DNA from: a bacterium
GTDB lineage: Bacteria; Cyanobacteriota; Vampirovibrionia; Gastranaerophilales; Gastranaerophilaceae
NCBI GenBank assembly: GCA_017536545.1
Contig: JAFXHF010000007.1
Coordinates: 1 to 64,000, forward strand
Length of the DNA: 64,000 nt
Direction: 5' to 3'
Positions 26,662-35,755 of this stretch are shown here, piece by piece. The position numbers were made by a program, and so were the translations under genes. How positions within the stretch are numbered: the first letter of the stretch is position 1; each line of letters starts with the position of its first letter. The notes below the pieces were generated by a model, which was given only the letters and a program-made list of their open reading frames with translations, was not told the DNA's origin and made no database searches.

Positions 26662-26692
26662 TAAATGTTGTTTCAAGCTAATGATTAATATA

Positions 26693-26719
26693 GGACCTTT
26701 GCAAAAAGGTCTTTTTTTT
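26693..26719 (+). terminator. Rho-independent terminator after the 716-aa gene
   Basis: The stem GACCTTT / AAAGGTC with loop GCAA is followed by TTTTTTTT. Confidence 0.9.
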
Positions 26720-26831
26720 ATTATTCCATTAACTGCCTGTTACATTTAGCCTTTTGAGTCTTGATATCTACAGTTGAGCAAGTATCATAAAATTATTGGT
26801 TAGTTGTAGAGAAGGGATATTTTTAGATTCC

Positions 26832-28226
26832 ATGATTAAGTTTGATTATAGAAATGCCGATGTATCAATTATTGGACAAGAGCACGGTTTGAATATCGTC
26901 CAAGAATTTGCCGAGTATAAAGATAAAATTGCCTCAATTATTTCGGATTTAAACAAAAGAAAAGATAAGCCAGGTCAATGGTTACAGTGGATGAATCTTG
27001 GTTATAATGAAGAAACTCTTTGGTATGTTAAAGAGTATGCATCATTAGTTAGAGGTCGATTTGATAATATATTAGTTTTAGGTATAGGTGGTTCAGCTCT
27101 TGGCGGTTTGGCTGTAACTGAAGCTCTTTTAAAACCATATTGGAACTTTTTAACCCCTGAACAAAGAGATAATTTCCCAAGAATTTTCTTTTTAGACAAT
27201 ATTGACCCAGACTCAATGAATGGGTTATTAGATATCCTTGATTTAAAAAGAACATTGGTTAATGTTATAACAAAATCAGGTTCTACAGCTGAAACTATGG
27301 CTCAGTTTATGATTGTTAAAAATCGAATGAAAGAAGTCCTAGAAGATGATTATAGAAAGCATATTGTAGCAACAACAGACAGACAAACAGGCGTTTTGCG
27401 TCAAATTTCAGAACAAGAAGGTTATAAAACTTTTGTAGTTCCAGATGATGTTGGTGGTAGATTCTCAGTTTTCTCAGCTGTTGGATTATTACCTTTTGCT
27501 CTTGTAGGGATTGATATTGATGAGATAATGAACGGTATTAAAGATATGGATTTAGCTTTAAAAAATACCGATGTTCATGAAAATATTGCGGCCCAAGGAG
27601 CTTTAATCCAGTATTTGATGGATACAAAAAAGGGTAAAAATCTTTCTGTTATGATGCCATATTCTAGCAGGCTTAGATATGTTTCTGATTGGTATGTTCA
27701 ATTGTGGGCAGAATCTTTAGGTAAAAATGAAGATTTACAGGGTAATTCAGTCCATGTTGGGCCTACTCCGATTAGGGCTTTGGGAGCAACTGATCAGCAT
27801 TCTCAAGTTCAACTATATAATGAGGGACCTAATGATAAAGTGATCAATTTTATTAGAGTTGAAGAATTTGATACAACTTTAGAAATTCCAAAAGTATTTG
27901 AATATACAGGTATTGGCTATTTGGGTGGAAAGTCTTTGAATGATTTAATGAATGCCGAAGCTGATTCTACAAAGGTTTCGTTAATTGATTATTCTCGTCC
28001 TTCATTAACTATATCTTTGCCAAAGGTAAATGGATACTATGTAGCTCAGTTATTATATATGCTTGAAGTGCAAACTGCTATAGCAGGTGAATTATATAAT
28101 ATTAATACTTTCAATCAGCCAGGTGTTGAGCAAGCAAAATATTATACTTATGCTTTGATGGGTAGAGCTGGTTATGAAGAATCTGCAAGAATGCTTCAAG
28201 ATAAAATGTCAGCGGTTTTGAATTAA
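26832..28226 (+). CDS. pgi: Glucose-6-phosphate isomerase
   Basis: 464 residues, near the length of the shorter bacterial Pgi type. GIGGSALGG (about 79-87), ITKSGSTAET (about 152-161), the signature VPDDVGGRFSVFSAVG (about 203-218) and LGATDQHSQ with the catalytic His/Glu region mark the family. It interconverts glucose-6-phosphate and fructose-6-phosphate in the cytoplasm. I chose the ATG at 26832; GAAGGGAT lies about 13 bases upstream, a long spacing. It is the only glycolytic isomerase gene seen here. Confidence 0.95.
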   Translation: MIKFDYRNADVSIIGQEHGLNIVQEFAEYKDKIASIISDLNKRKDKPGQWLQWMNLGYNEETLWYVKEYASLVRGRFDNILVLGIGGSALGGLAVTEALLKPYWNFLTPEQRDNFPRIFFLDNIDPDSMNGLLDILDLKRTLVNVITKSGSTAETMAQFMIVKNRMKEVLEDDYRKHIVATTDRQTGVLRQISEQEGYKTFVVPDDVGGRFSVFSAVGLLPFALVGIDIDEIMNGIKDMDLALKNTDVHENIAAQGALIQYLMDTKKGKNLSVMMPYSSRLRYVSDWYVQLWAESLGKNEDLQGNSVHVGPTPIRALGATDQHSQVQLYNEGPNDKVINFIRVEEFDTTLEIPKVFEYTGIGYLGGKSLNDLMNAEADSTKVSLIDYSRPSLTISLPKVNGYYVAQLLYMLEVQTAIAGELYNINTFNQPGVEQAKYYTYALMGRAGYEESARMLQDKMSAVLN

Positions 28227-28288
28227 TAAGACTAGATTTTTCTTGTTGAAATGTTTATAATAATCATTAAAAAAGTAAGGGTGATTAT

Positions 28289-28516
28289 ATGAGCAGGATT
28301 AATCCACTTGTACCAACTAATAAAGTAAGGAAAATACATGTAGATTTGAATACGTCTAATATAGCTGATCCGCAGGCTATTATGGCTGCCGTATCTCATT
28401 TATCCAGATCTTGTTATACAAGGTATGGGTCTACAATTGATTTTTATATCCCCGCGAATGAAGTTGATTATTGGGTTAATCAAGCTGAAGCACATGGATT
28501 GAATGTGGTGTCATAA
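28289..28516 (+). CDS. Conserved-looking small protein of unknown function
   Basis: 75 residues, soluble, with a predicted alpha/beta pattern (RKIHVDLNTSNIADPQAIMAAV, then IDFYIPANEVDYWVNQAEAHG). GTAAGGGTGA lies before the ATG. The stop codon overlaps the next start (TAATG), so it is coupled to the secreted protein that follows. No family recognised. Confidence 0.6.
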   Translation: MSRINPLVPTNKVRKIHVDLNTSNIADPQAIMAAVSHLSRSCYTRYGSTIDFYIPANEVDYWVNQAEAHGLNVVS

Positions 28517-28989
28517 TGAAAAAAATATTAGGGCTTTTTCTATTCTTATTATTGGAATTTAATAGCTTTGCTTTTGCTCAGCCTACAATTTTGCACGGTT
28601 CGGTAGAAAAAGTTCCTGAAACTTTTTTTGGTACTTGGAGAGTTGTGTCAGAAAGAGTTGACACTGATTCCCCACTAACTTTTAAGGAAAAGGGTGTTGA
28701 TCTTTGGAACTTATCTCAAGATGCAAACGTCATAAAACTTAGTAACCCATTTTCTGGTGCTACTGCTGAAATATTTGTTGAGAAAGCGTCAGTTAATTCG
28801 GTTACATTTACTAAAATTGGAAAATATGATAGTAAGACTTTAACGGATAAAGTGAAAATAACTATCAATGGCGATAAATTTGTAGGTACTGATGAGTTAA
28901 AATTAGATACATTATCGGATGTTGATGGTACGATAAGAAAAACAGAAACTGCAACTTTTACTATTAAAGGTGAAAGAATTGCAGAATGA
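28516..28989 (+). CDS. Secreted protein of unknown function
   Basis: 157 residues with signal peptide MKKILGLFLFLLLEFNSFAFA and probable cleavage before QPT. The mature part is beta-rich with FGTWRVVSERVDTDSP and repeated T/K/V strands, like a small lipocalin- or AMIN-sized beta domain, but no family is identified. Translation is coupled to the 75-residue gene upstream; trxB follows 28 bases later and may share the message. Confidence 0.62.
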   Translation: MKKILGLFLFLLLEFNSFAFAQPTILHGSVEKVPETFFGTWRVVSERVDTDSPLTFKEKGVDLWNLSQDANVIKLSNPFSGATAEIFVEKASVNSVTFTKIGKYDSKTLTDKVKITINGDKFVGTDELKLDTLSDVDGTIRKTETATFTIKGERIAE

Positions 28990-29017
28990 TTTGTAGTGAG
29001 AATTGAGGAGAAATATT

Positions 29018-29953
29018 GTGATAAAAGAATTTGATACTGTAATATTAGGTGGAGGTCCAGCTGGGTTTGCTGCGGGTATGTATGCTTCTCGTGGTGCTAT
29101 TTCAACTGCGATTATTGATGTAAATATCCTAGGTGGTCAGCCTTCAAACTATTTAGAATTAGAAAATTATCCAGGATTTTCTGCTATAGGTGGATTTGAA
29201 CTTATGGAGAAGTTTGAAGAACATGCTGACAAATTCGGCGTTGAAAAATTTCCTATGCAAGAGATTGAGTCAATTGACTTAGTTTCAATTCCAAAGATTA
29301 TTAAAACTACTGAGGCTGAATTTAGAGCAAAAACGGTTATTATTGCAACTGGGGCTAAACCTATGAAACTAAATGTCCCAGGTGAATTAGAATATGTTGG
29401 CCGTGGAGTAAGTTATTGTGCTGTTTGTGATGGAGCGTTTTATAAAGATAAGGTAGTTGCTGTCGTTGGTGGCGGGAATTCTGCAGTTGAAGAGGCTATG
29501 TATCTTACTAAGTTTGCTTCAAAAGTTTATTTGATTCATAGACGTAATGAACTCAGAGCAGATAAAATTGTTCAAGAAAGAGCGTTCAAAAATGAAAAAA
29601 TGGAATTTGTTTGGGATTCTGTTGTGCGAGAAATTAAAGGTGAAAACTGTGTTACCACTCTATTGATAGAAAATGTAAAATCAGCTGAGCTTTCTGAACT
29701 TTCAGTTGATGGTGTTTTCCCTTATATTGGTATTTTACCGAATGTCGATGGCTTTAATGGACAATTAGAACAAGATTCAAAAGGGTTTATTGTTACTGAC
29801 GAAACTATGAAAACATCAATTGATGGCGTGTATGCAGTTGGTGATGTTAGAGTTACTCCACTTCGTCAAGTTGTAACAGCGGCTTCTGATGGGGCTATTG
29901 GGGCAGTTTATGCGGTTCGTTATGTTGAGTCTATGGAAGAAGTAACTGTATAA
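29018..29953 (+). CDS. trxB: Thioredoxin reductase
   Basis: 311 residues. The FAD loop GGGPAGFAAG lies at 11-20, the redox pair C134-A-V-C137 follows SY, and the NADPH domain has VVGGGNSAVEEAMYL and HRRNELRAD; the FAD-binding end reads YAVGDVR. It passes electrons from NADPH to thioredoxin. GAGGAGAAA points to a GTG start at 29018 rather than the TTG at 29003. A strong hairpin follows the gene. Confidence 0.95.
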   Translation: MIKEFDTVILGGGPAGFAAGMYASRGAISTAIIDVNILGGQPSNYLELENYPGFSAIGGFELMEKFEEHADKFGVEKFPMQEIESIDLVSIPKIIKTTEAEFRAKTVIIATGAKPMKLNVPGELEYVGRGVSYCAVCDGAFYKDKVVAVVGGGNSAVEEAMYLTKFASKVYLIHRRNELRADKIVQERAFKNEKMEFVWDSVVREIKGENCVTTLLIENVKSAELSELSVDGVFPYIGILPNVDGFNGQLEQDSKGFIVTDETMKTSIDGVYAVGDVRVTPLRQVVTAASDGAIGAVYAVRYVESMEEVTV

Positions 29954-29979
29954 CCGAAAATATACTTTATAATTATCTT

Positions 29980-30019
29980 GAATAAAACCTAACAAATTTA
30001 TTTTTGTTTGGTTTTATTC
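29980..30019 (+). terminator. Hairpin between trxB and the zinc-finger protein gene
   Basis: GAATAAAACC (29980-29989) and GGTTTTATTC (30010-30019) are perfect inverted repeats, with further AACAAA/TTGTTT pairing inside. It could terminate trxB, although only a short T run follows. It ends 5 bases before the next ATG and could instead control that start. Confidence 0.6.
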
Positions 30020-30024
30020 TTATT

Positions 30025-32025
30025 ATGGTCAGAATTCCACCAATATTTTATAGTTTTACTCCTAAGGTACAAGAAAATCGACAGCAGGCAATTGATAGTA
30101 GTCCAGTGTCGCAACCTGTGCTTCAGTATCCTGTTGCTAAAGGTCGTTTGTGTAGTTTCCTCGGTGATTCCTCGAGGTTTATTAGTTTAGATTTGTCTCC
30201 AGTGTTGGATTTCGGTGATATTCAGTGTCCTTGTTGTGGTGTTAAAACTTTATCAGAAGAAAAATATGAGTCTCTATTAAAAGATGCTGAACAAATCAAA
30301 ACTCCAAAACAAATGGTCAAATTTTTTAAGGCGAATGAAAATTATATCCCCTTAAATATGCGTGAGTGTATTTTTAGAAATTCAGATAAATATTTAGATG
30401 CACATGAGTTTACAGTTTTAGATTACTTTCATGATTCAAAACAATTAGCATTTCATACTAGACATTATTATATTGAACAGGTAGATAAATTTCTTATTGA
30501 TTATTCAAAAAAGCTTACAGACGGAGAATTGAAAACTTCAGTTTTAGATACAAGTGAGCGTTTAAATCCTTCTGGTGGATATCATGATTTTAAAGAATTG
30601 ATGTTTGCTTTAATTTCCAGACAAGATTTTGGGCTAGCCGAAAAATGTTATTTTTTCGATTATTTGTATAAAGACGTTCGCTCTGCAAGTTTAAATTTTG
30701 GTGTTTATGACATCCATGGAACATCTGAGATGTCTGCAAGTGAATTAGCGAAATTATGGGCTGGAAAAGTTTTTAGCAATTCATTAATTAAAGAAACTAA
30801 AATTCATAATTATCAGATGGGTAAAGATGTTATCAATAATTCTGTCCTTGTTTGTAATAGCTGTTCTAAAAAGTCAACCCCTAAAGTGTTTATGGATTTG
30901 CAGGGTGTTACTGACTATAATGAAGCTAAATTTCTAATGTTTAATTATTTGTCTAATATTTCAAAATTAATGGGTGAGGGTAGAATTACTTCAAATAAAT
31001 TTTATTTTACTAATTTTGCATATTATATTGATAGGTTATCTAAAGGTAATATCAAATTTACAGATGCTGATATTGATAAGCTGCTAAGGCTTAGAGCAAT
31101 GGCGTATAGAAGAGATAGTTTTACTCCAATAGAGCAAACTGAGGTGGATATTCCTTGTGCTTGTTGTGGTTCTACTATGTTACCTCATTCAAAACGTTTA
31201 GATATTCAATTAGAGCTAATTCGTGCTACATCATTAAAAGATTATGCTGATATTCTCAAGAAATACGACAAATATATTGGTCATTATGCAAAAGATTGTA
31301 AAAATATTTTCTTAAATATATATAATAGTAATCCTCAAATTTCAGAGGAGGATTTTATTGCAGAATTTACAAAACGTTCTAAACATGTTTTGGACTTAGA
31401 AGTTGATAAGGCTCTTGAAACTTATGATAAGAATATTGATTACATAAAAAATAATGGCACATCTAAAGAATATGAGTTAATGAAGATTGTAAAGGATAGA
31501 ACACTTTTATATTTAGATAATGGTTATTTTGATGACTATAATTATTCAGATTATCTTGCTACAGTATTCCATGACATAAATTTAGACAGTGATTTTTGTA
31601 GTAAAGGTGTTTACATGCTATTGAACGATATGAAAACAATTGCCTACAAAAGTTTAATTATAACCCCTAATGATAAGTATGATAATTCTGATAAATCACC
31701 ATTATTTACACTATTGTTTAACATCTTTAAGACAGATGTTGCTACTGGTGATTTGTTAATGCCATTAAAGAAAGGCGGTAGTCAAAGTAAAGACAATATA
31801 GTTGGCTTATGTAAAGGTTGTAATCTTATAAAAAGTAATAAAGGTGTTGAGGCATGGTATACACAACTTTTAAGCATTAGAAAAAACTTTAGAAAACAAT
31901 TACATGTTATTGACGGAATGGCAAAAGATGGCAAGTTGAAAGGCTTTGATTCGTGGGCAAAAGATATCGCAGATTCAATGTATTCCTTAACTAGAGGCCG
32001 TTATGATATCAGAGATGAATTTTAA
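30025..32025 (+). CDS. Large protein with two zinc-finger/HNH-like modules
   Basis: 666 residues. Two homologous halves are visible: each begins with CxCCG (Cys68-72 and Cys378-382), runs through about 200 helical residues, and ends with a CxxC knuckle (CNSC at 277-280, CKGC at 596-599). The second end, MPLKKGGSQSKDNIVGLCKGC, looks like an HNH/treble-clef nuclease tail, yet the expected His of the DHxxP part is replaced (DLLMP). The N-terminus MVRIPPIFYSFTP carries the F-T-P motif seen in the 49-53 kb island. The ATG at 30025 has no ribosome site. Function unknown; it may bind nucleic acid. Confidence 0.68.
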   Translation: MVRIPPIFYSFTPKVQENRQQAIDSSPVSQPVLQYPVAKGRLCSFLGDSSRFISLDLSPVLDFGDIQCPCCGVKTLSEEKYESLLKDAEQIKTPKQMVKFFKANENYIPLNMRECIFRNSDKYLDAHEFTVLDYFHDSKQLAFHTRHYYIEQVDKFLIDYSKKLTDGELKTSVLDTSERLNPSGGYHDFKELMFALISRQDFGLAEKCYFFDYLYKDVRSASLNFGVYDIHGTSEMSASELAKLWAGKVFSNSLIKETKIHNYQMGKDVINNSVLVCNSCSKKSTPKVFMDLQGVTDYNEAKFLMFNYLSNISKLMGEGRITSNKFYFTNFAYYIDRLSKGNIKFTDADIDKLLRLRAMAYRRDSFTPIEQTEVDIPCACCGSTMLPHSKRLDIQLELIRATSLKDYADILKKYDKYIGHYAKDCKNIFLNIYNSNPQISEEDFIAEFTKRSKHVLDLEVDKALETYDKNIDYIKNNGTSKEYELMKIVKDRTLLYLDNGYFDDYNYSDYLATVFHDINLDSDFCSKGVYMLLNDMKTIAYKSLIITPNDKYDNSDKSPLFTLLFNIFKTDVATGDLLMPLKKGGSQSKDNIVGLCKGCNLIKSNKGVEAWYTQLLSIRKNFRKQLHVIDGMAKDGKLKGFDSWAKDIADSMYSLTRGRYDIRDEF

Positions 32026-32155
32026 TATTTTATTATTTTATTAAGATGATATTAATTTTTCACTCAAGATATAAAGATTATGTAAGGAAATCAGGGTTAC
32101 CCCATTTTTTAATTTATAATAAAAATGTAGATTACAATAATTGGAGATATGAAAT

Positions 32156-32434
32156 ATGCAATTAAATAATATTCTTTCACAACTTGAAACAGCTGATAAC
32201 GTTACTAAAAACCAATTAGAAAACGAATTAGTTAGCATGGGTACTTCAGTTTTACCTGAATTGGTTAGCCAATTACAAGTTGTAAAAGGTGTAAAAAGAG
32301 GGGTTGTTGCTATGACTCTTATTCGTTTAGGCGATGTTTCTGTTAAATATTTAGAAGAGGCTGCTCACGAAAATAAAGATTTTGAATGGGTTGCAGAGTA
32401 TTTAATTAGAGAAATTAAAGGCTTAGCAGCGTAG
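32156..32434 (+). CDS. Small HEAT-like helical protein
   Basis: 92 residues, all predicted helix. The sequence LPELVSQLQVVKGVKRGVVAMTLIRLGDVSVKYLEEA is spaced like one to two HEAT/PBS-lyase-type repeats. GGAGATATG lies before the ATG. Soluble and acidic, possibly a protein-binding adaptor. It is followed directly by a terminator, so it is a monocistronic gene. Confidence 0.65.
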   Translation: MQLNNILSQLETADNVTKNQLENELVSMGTSVLPELVSQLQVVKGVKRGVVAMTLIRLGDVSVKYLEEAAHENKDFEWVAEYLIREIKGLAA

Positions 32435-32452
32435 GTAAAATAGATATAATAG

Positions 32453-32489
32453 ATAAGGATTAACAGAGGATGTTAATCCTTATTTTTTT
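32453..32489 (+). terminator. Rho-independent terminator after the HEAT-like gene
   Basis: An 11-bp stem AAGGATTAACA / TGTTAATCCTT with a 5-base loop is followed by ATTTTTTT. Confidence 0.92.
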
Positions 32490-32504
32490 GCTAAAATAGG
32501 TTTT

Positions 32505-33707
32505 ATGAGAGAGTATAATAATTTTAAGTATTCGTGTTTATTTGGTGGTGGAGCAATTCGTGGAGCTGCACATGTTGGCGTGTTAAGAGCCTTAAATGAA
32601 TTAGGTATTGAGCTTACAACTCTTGCAGGTTCATCTGTAGGTTCATTAGTTGCCGCATTGCATGCTGTCGGCTATACTCCTGAAGAATTGGCCGAAGTGT
32701 TCCTTTCTGTAAATTTTGAACTTTTTAGAGATATTTCGTTTGGTTTGAATAATAAGTTTGCTCTAAGTAAAGGGGAAGTTTTTCTAGATTGGATACGTGA
32801 TTTAATTGAACGAAAGTTCTATGCGGATGATTATAAGAAAGGTAAGTCAAAACCTGTATTATTTAAGGATTTAGACAAAAATTTGGTCATAATCACTACT
32901 AACATGAATGATTTTTCTTGTAGAGAGTTCTCAAATTTTGAAACTCCTGGTTTTGAAGTCGCAATGGCTGTAAGAATTTCTTGTTGTATGCCAGGCTTGA
33001 TGAAAGCTCTCACACACGAAGATAGCTTGCTTGTTGATGGGGATTTGTTAAAAGGGAAGCCGATGTGGTTATTATCTAAAAATCTTCAAAACTTGTCAGA
33101 TAGAATTCTTGAAATACGCTTGGAAGGTTCATTCACAGGCTCTGATACTAACCCATTGGAATATGTTAGTGGCATGTATTCTTGTATTACATCAACAGAA
33201 ACTGATTTCATTAAATCTTTGTATGGTGAAGCGGATAAGTATGATTATCTAGCAATAAATACTGGTAATGCGTTGTTTGTTGATTTTAATTATCCATCAG
33301 ATAAACGTCAGATTATCATTGATGAAGGTTACACGCAAACTATTTCTTACTTTAAAGATAAATTAATTGTTAAAAAGGCAAGGTTAGTTGATGTATATTC
33401 TGAAATATTAGATTATTTAAGACAAATCCAGTGTTTCATGCTAATACGAAAATTTATAGCTGCAAAAAATACTGTTTCTGAGTTGTTTATTTATCTTTCT
33501 AAATTCAAAGATTTAATAGATTTAGAATTATTTGATGCTATTTGCCTATTTCAAAAGTTAGTATTTGCAAATGTGCGTTCTGGGTTATTAGGGCGTTCTA
33601 GCTGTGATAACAAGGAAACTATATCTTCATCTTTAAATGCACTGATAAATGATGTCACTAATAGAATTCAGGAACTCGAAAAGTATATAACTAAATTTTC
33701 TGTTTGA
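32505..33707 (+). CDS. Patatin-like phospholipase family protein
   Basis: 400 residues. Oxyanion loop GGGAIRG at 14-20, nucleophile elbow G-S-S-V-G at 42-46 (Ser44) and the catalytic dyad Asp178 in LVDGDLL complete the patatin active site; the third residue is Asp rather than the common Gly or Ala. The region after about 260 is helical and unassigned. Patatins hydrolyse acyl chains from lipids at the membrane surface; substrate unknown. TAAAAT lies 7 bases before the ATG with no ribosome site, so the message is probably leaderless. The stop codon overlaps the tRNA-Leu -35 box. Confidence 0.88.
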   Translation: MREYNNFKYSCLFGGGAIRGAAHVGVLRALNELGIELTTLAGSSVGSLVAALHAVGYTPEELAEVFLSVNFELFRDISFGLNNKFALSKGEVFLDWIRDLIERKFYADDYKKGKSKPVLFKDLDKNLVIITTNMNDFSCREFSNFETPGFEVAMAVRISCCMPGLMKALTHEDSLLVDGDLLKGKPMWLLSKNLQNLSDRILEIRLEGSFTGSDTNPLEYVSGMYSCITSTETDFIKSLYGEADKYDYLAINTGNALFVDFNYPSDKRQIIIDEGYTQTISYFKDKLIVKKARLVDVYSEILDYLRQIQCFMLIRKFIAAKNTVSELFIYLSKFKDLIDLELFDAICLFQKLVFANVRSGLLGRSSCDNKETISSSLNALINDVTNRIQELEKYITKFSV

Positions 33708-33732
33708 CAATAAAAATTGTTTGTTGTATGAT
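33704..33732 (+). promoter_or_regulatory. Consensus promoter for tRNA-Leu, overlapping the patatin stop codon
   Basis: TTGACA (33704-33709), exactly 17 bases, TATGAT (33727-33732). The patatin stop TGA (33705-33707) is part of the -35 box. Confidence 0.85.
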
Positions 33733-33761
33733 TACTTTGTTAGCCGATAAGCACTTAACAC

Positions 33762-33847
33762 GCTCCAGTGGCGGAATCGGTAGACGCGTTGGACTTAAAA
33801 TCCAATCGGGAGCAATCTCGGTGCCAGTTCAAGTCTGGCCTGGAGCA
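33762..33847 (+). tRNA. tRNA-Leu (anticodon UAA)
   Basis: Acceptor GCTCCAG/CTGGAGC, D arm with GGCGGAATCGGTAGACGC, anticodon stem TTGGA/TCCAA with loop CTTAAAA (anticodon TAA), a long variable arm typical of tRNA-Leu, and T arm GCCAGTTCAAGTCTGGC. The 3' CCA is not encoded. Confidence 0.96.
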
Positions 33848-33852
33848 ATTAT

Positions 33853-33881
33853 AAAAAGACTCACGAAAGTGGGTCTTTTTT
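33853..33881. terminator. Bidirectional terminator after tRNA-Leu
   Basis: The stem AAAAAGACTCAC / GTGGGTCTTTTT with a GAAA tetraloop has T tracts on both strands, so it also serves the convergent gene ending at 33915. Confidence 0.92.
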
Positions 33882-33914
33882 ATTGTCCAGCTTTTATTAT
33901 AAAAATTTATCTAA

Positions 33915-34691
33915 TTATAAATACTTAAATAAATTCAAACCTTTTTTGATTGCCTTTTGGGTGCTTTCGTTTGGTTGTAGTCCTTTTGCGTTATTAAAGT
34001 AAAAAGTACATACATTTGGGTATTCGTAGTAGTGTTCTAAATGAAATGAATAATCGATTCTACAGTTAGCCATGCTAAGTGAACAAGGTTCACCCTGTGG
34101 TTTTGATACTTGAATACTGTATTTTTTTGTTAATGCATTGTTTTTTTGTTGCTTTACTTGTATTGCTCCCTCATTAAAACTTGATTTTGGGTATTTCTTT
34201 GCGATTTGGTTAAGTATTTCATAATTTGATGTAGTACTTGTTATATCTGTATGTTTGATATCCTTTTTGGCAATCTTATATGCAGTGATACATTGTGAGT
34301 TTTTAATTAATTCAGGTAAATTATATGTGTTTTTTAAAAATCTTGCACAAACTGATAAAATTAATATTGGTACAATTATACAAAATGCTATTGCAACTAC
34401 AGCCCATTTCATCTGGGTAATTCTAAAATCTTTAGATTTCTTCCAATATTCTTGCTTATATGCCCATTCATTGCCTTTAATACCACAATATAATTGCAAT
34501 AATGCTAAAAGTATCCAGTTTAAGCCTAGTGGCATTTGGATAAGTATTAGTGGGATAGCAAGAAATGTTATAGGTGCTTTGAATTTTAAACCCCAAATGA
34601 ATGTCAAAAAAAATGCAGCCCAGTTAAAGTCTTGTAGTTCCTTTGGCATTTCTTTGTGCGAATATGTATTATTCATTGGATTATTATTCAT
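33915..34691 (-). CDS. Membrane protein, DUF2628-like N-terminus
   Basis: 258 residues. The N-terminal part FNWAAFFLTFIWGLKFKAPI, two hydrophobic segments to about residue 70, and GIKGNEWAYKQEYWKK resemble DUF2628-type small membrane proteins. A third segment lies near 95-117, followed by an external domain with six cysteines or so (SQCITAY, EPCSLSMANC, NVCTFYF). Function unknown. It is encoded downstream of csaB on the same strand with a gap of 45 bases. Confidence 0.65.
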   Translation of the reverse strand: MNNNPMNNTYSHKEMPKELQDFNWAAFFLTFIWGLKFKAPITFLAIPLILIQMPLGLNWILLALLQLYCGIKGNEWAYKQEYWKKSKDFRITQMKWAVVAIAFCIIVPILILSVCARFLKNTYNLPELIKNSQCITAYKIAKKDIKHTDITSTTSNYEILNQIAKKYPKSSFNEGAIQVKQQKNNALTKKYSIQVSKPQGEPCSLSMANCRIDYSFHLEHYYEYPNVCTFYFNNAKGLQPNESTQKAIKKGLNLFKYL

Positions 34692-34736
34692 AGTTTAATT
34701 TTATGTGTCTTCTTTTATTGTGTCAAATAGTAGTGT

Positions 34737-35753
34737 TTAGTTATTAATTGTCCTATCAAAGCCATCCCAGTTGAAATTTTTTATTGATATTTGTGCTTGT
34801 ATTCTAGTTAAATCTTGTTCTTTTAACTTATTAAATTCATTTTTAAAATCTTTTTGCAGGTGTAAAAGTGGAATATCGAATTCTTTAGCTAATTTCTCTA
34901 CTTTTATGTCGTAATTGATGCCTAGAGTCTTAACTGAGCTTAAAAGTCCTACTATAATTGCGTGGAACCTCATTGCAATTAAGTATTCAACTTTTGAAAT
35001 ATTATTAATAACTTCTTCATCAGATAGTTCATTATATACTGTTGTTTTACAATCTGGATTTAACATTTTAATAGCATTTTCCAACTGTTTACATCTTTCT
35101 AAGTCGATTGAATCCTGAAAAGAATAGATTTCTACTGATTTATTAGGAAATTCTTGTACTATTTTTTGAGCAAGTCTATCTATAAAATCTTTTGTAACTG
35201 TTTTATAATCTCTTAACTGGACTGCAACAACAGGTGACTTTTCTTTTTCTTCGATTTTTGTAGAAAATATTGGGTCACAAACAAGTTCTGCGTCAATTCC
35301 CCAAGATTTAAGTAATTCATAGCTTTTTATATCTCTTACACTCAAGTAGGTACAGTGTTTGAGGATAGATTTAGTTAAAAACTGTCCAATAGGATTGTTG
35401 ATTGGGCCAATCCCTTGTGCGAATATAATGACTTTTTTACGTAGGAATAGAGCCATAAATATAACTAGAAGATAGTATATAAGACTTTTTAAGCTTGTTG
35501 CGTCTTGTAGTAAACTTCCACCACCAGAGATTAAGTAATCAGATTTACTTATTGCGTTAAAAATATCAAACATTTTAAATGTATAAATACTTTTTATATT
35601 GTTGAATTTATTTGATGTATATTGTGGATCAGATGAAATAATAGTAATCTGGTGATTATTTTCTTTTAGTTTGTTTACAAGCACAGATAAAATGGCTTCG
35701 TCTCCGAAGTTTTTAAATCCAAAATATCCTGATAGTACAAACTTTTTGGTCAT
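34737..35753 (-). CDS. csaB: Polysaccharide pyruvyl transferase, CsaB type
   Basis: 338 residues. MTKKFVLSGYFGFKNFGDEAIL at the N-terminus, FAQGIGPINNPIG near 116-128, SVRDIKSYELL and the late ISKVEYLIAMRFHAIIVGLL are characteristic of CsaB/PssM-type pyruvyl transferases (GT-B fold). They add a ketal pyruvate to wall-associated polysaccharide; in Gram-positives and Cyanobacteria this anchors S-layer-type proteins. GGGGAATAAT precedes the ATG. It follows the KDG kinase gene by 2 bases. The enzyme's function in surface anchoring here is an inference. Confidence 0.87.
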   Translation of the reverse strand: MTKKFVLSGYFGFKNFGDEAILSVLVNKLKENNHQITIISSDPQYTSNKFNNIKSIYTFKMFDIFNAISKSDYLISGGGSLLQDATSLKSLIYYLLVIFMALFLRKKVIIFAQGIGPINNPIGQFLTKSILKHCTYLSVRDIKSYELLKSWGIDAELVCDPIFSTKIEEKEKSPVVAVQLRDYKTVTKDFIDRLAQKIVQEFPNKSVEIYSFQDSIDLERCKQLENAIKMLNPDCKTTVYNELSDEEVINNISKVEYLIAMRFHAIIVGLLSSVKTLGINYDIKVEKLAKEFDIPLLHLQKDFKNEFNKLKEQDLTRIQAQISIKNFNWDGFDRTINN

Positions 35754-35755
35754 TA

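Noticed and set aside
30025-32025. A Cas9/IscB-type or other active HNH nuclease
   Set aside because: No RuvC motifs, no HNH histidine, and no CRISPR repeats or guide-RNA-like sequence nearby.
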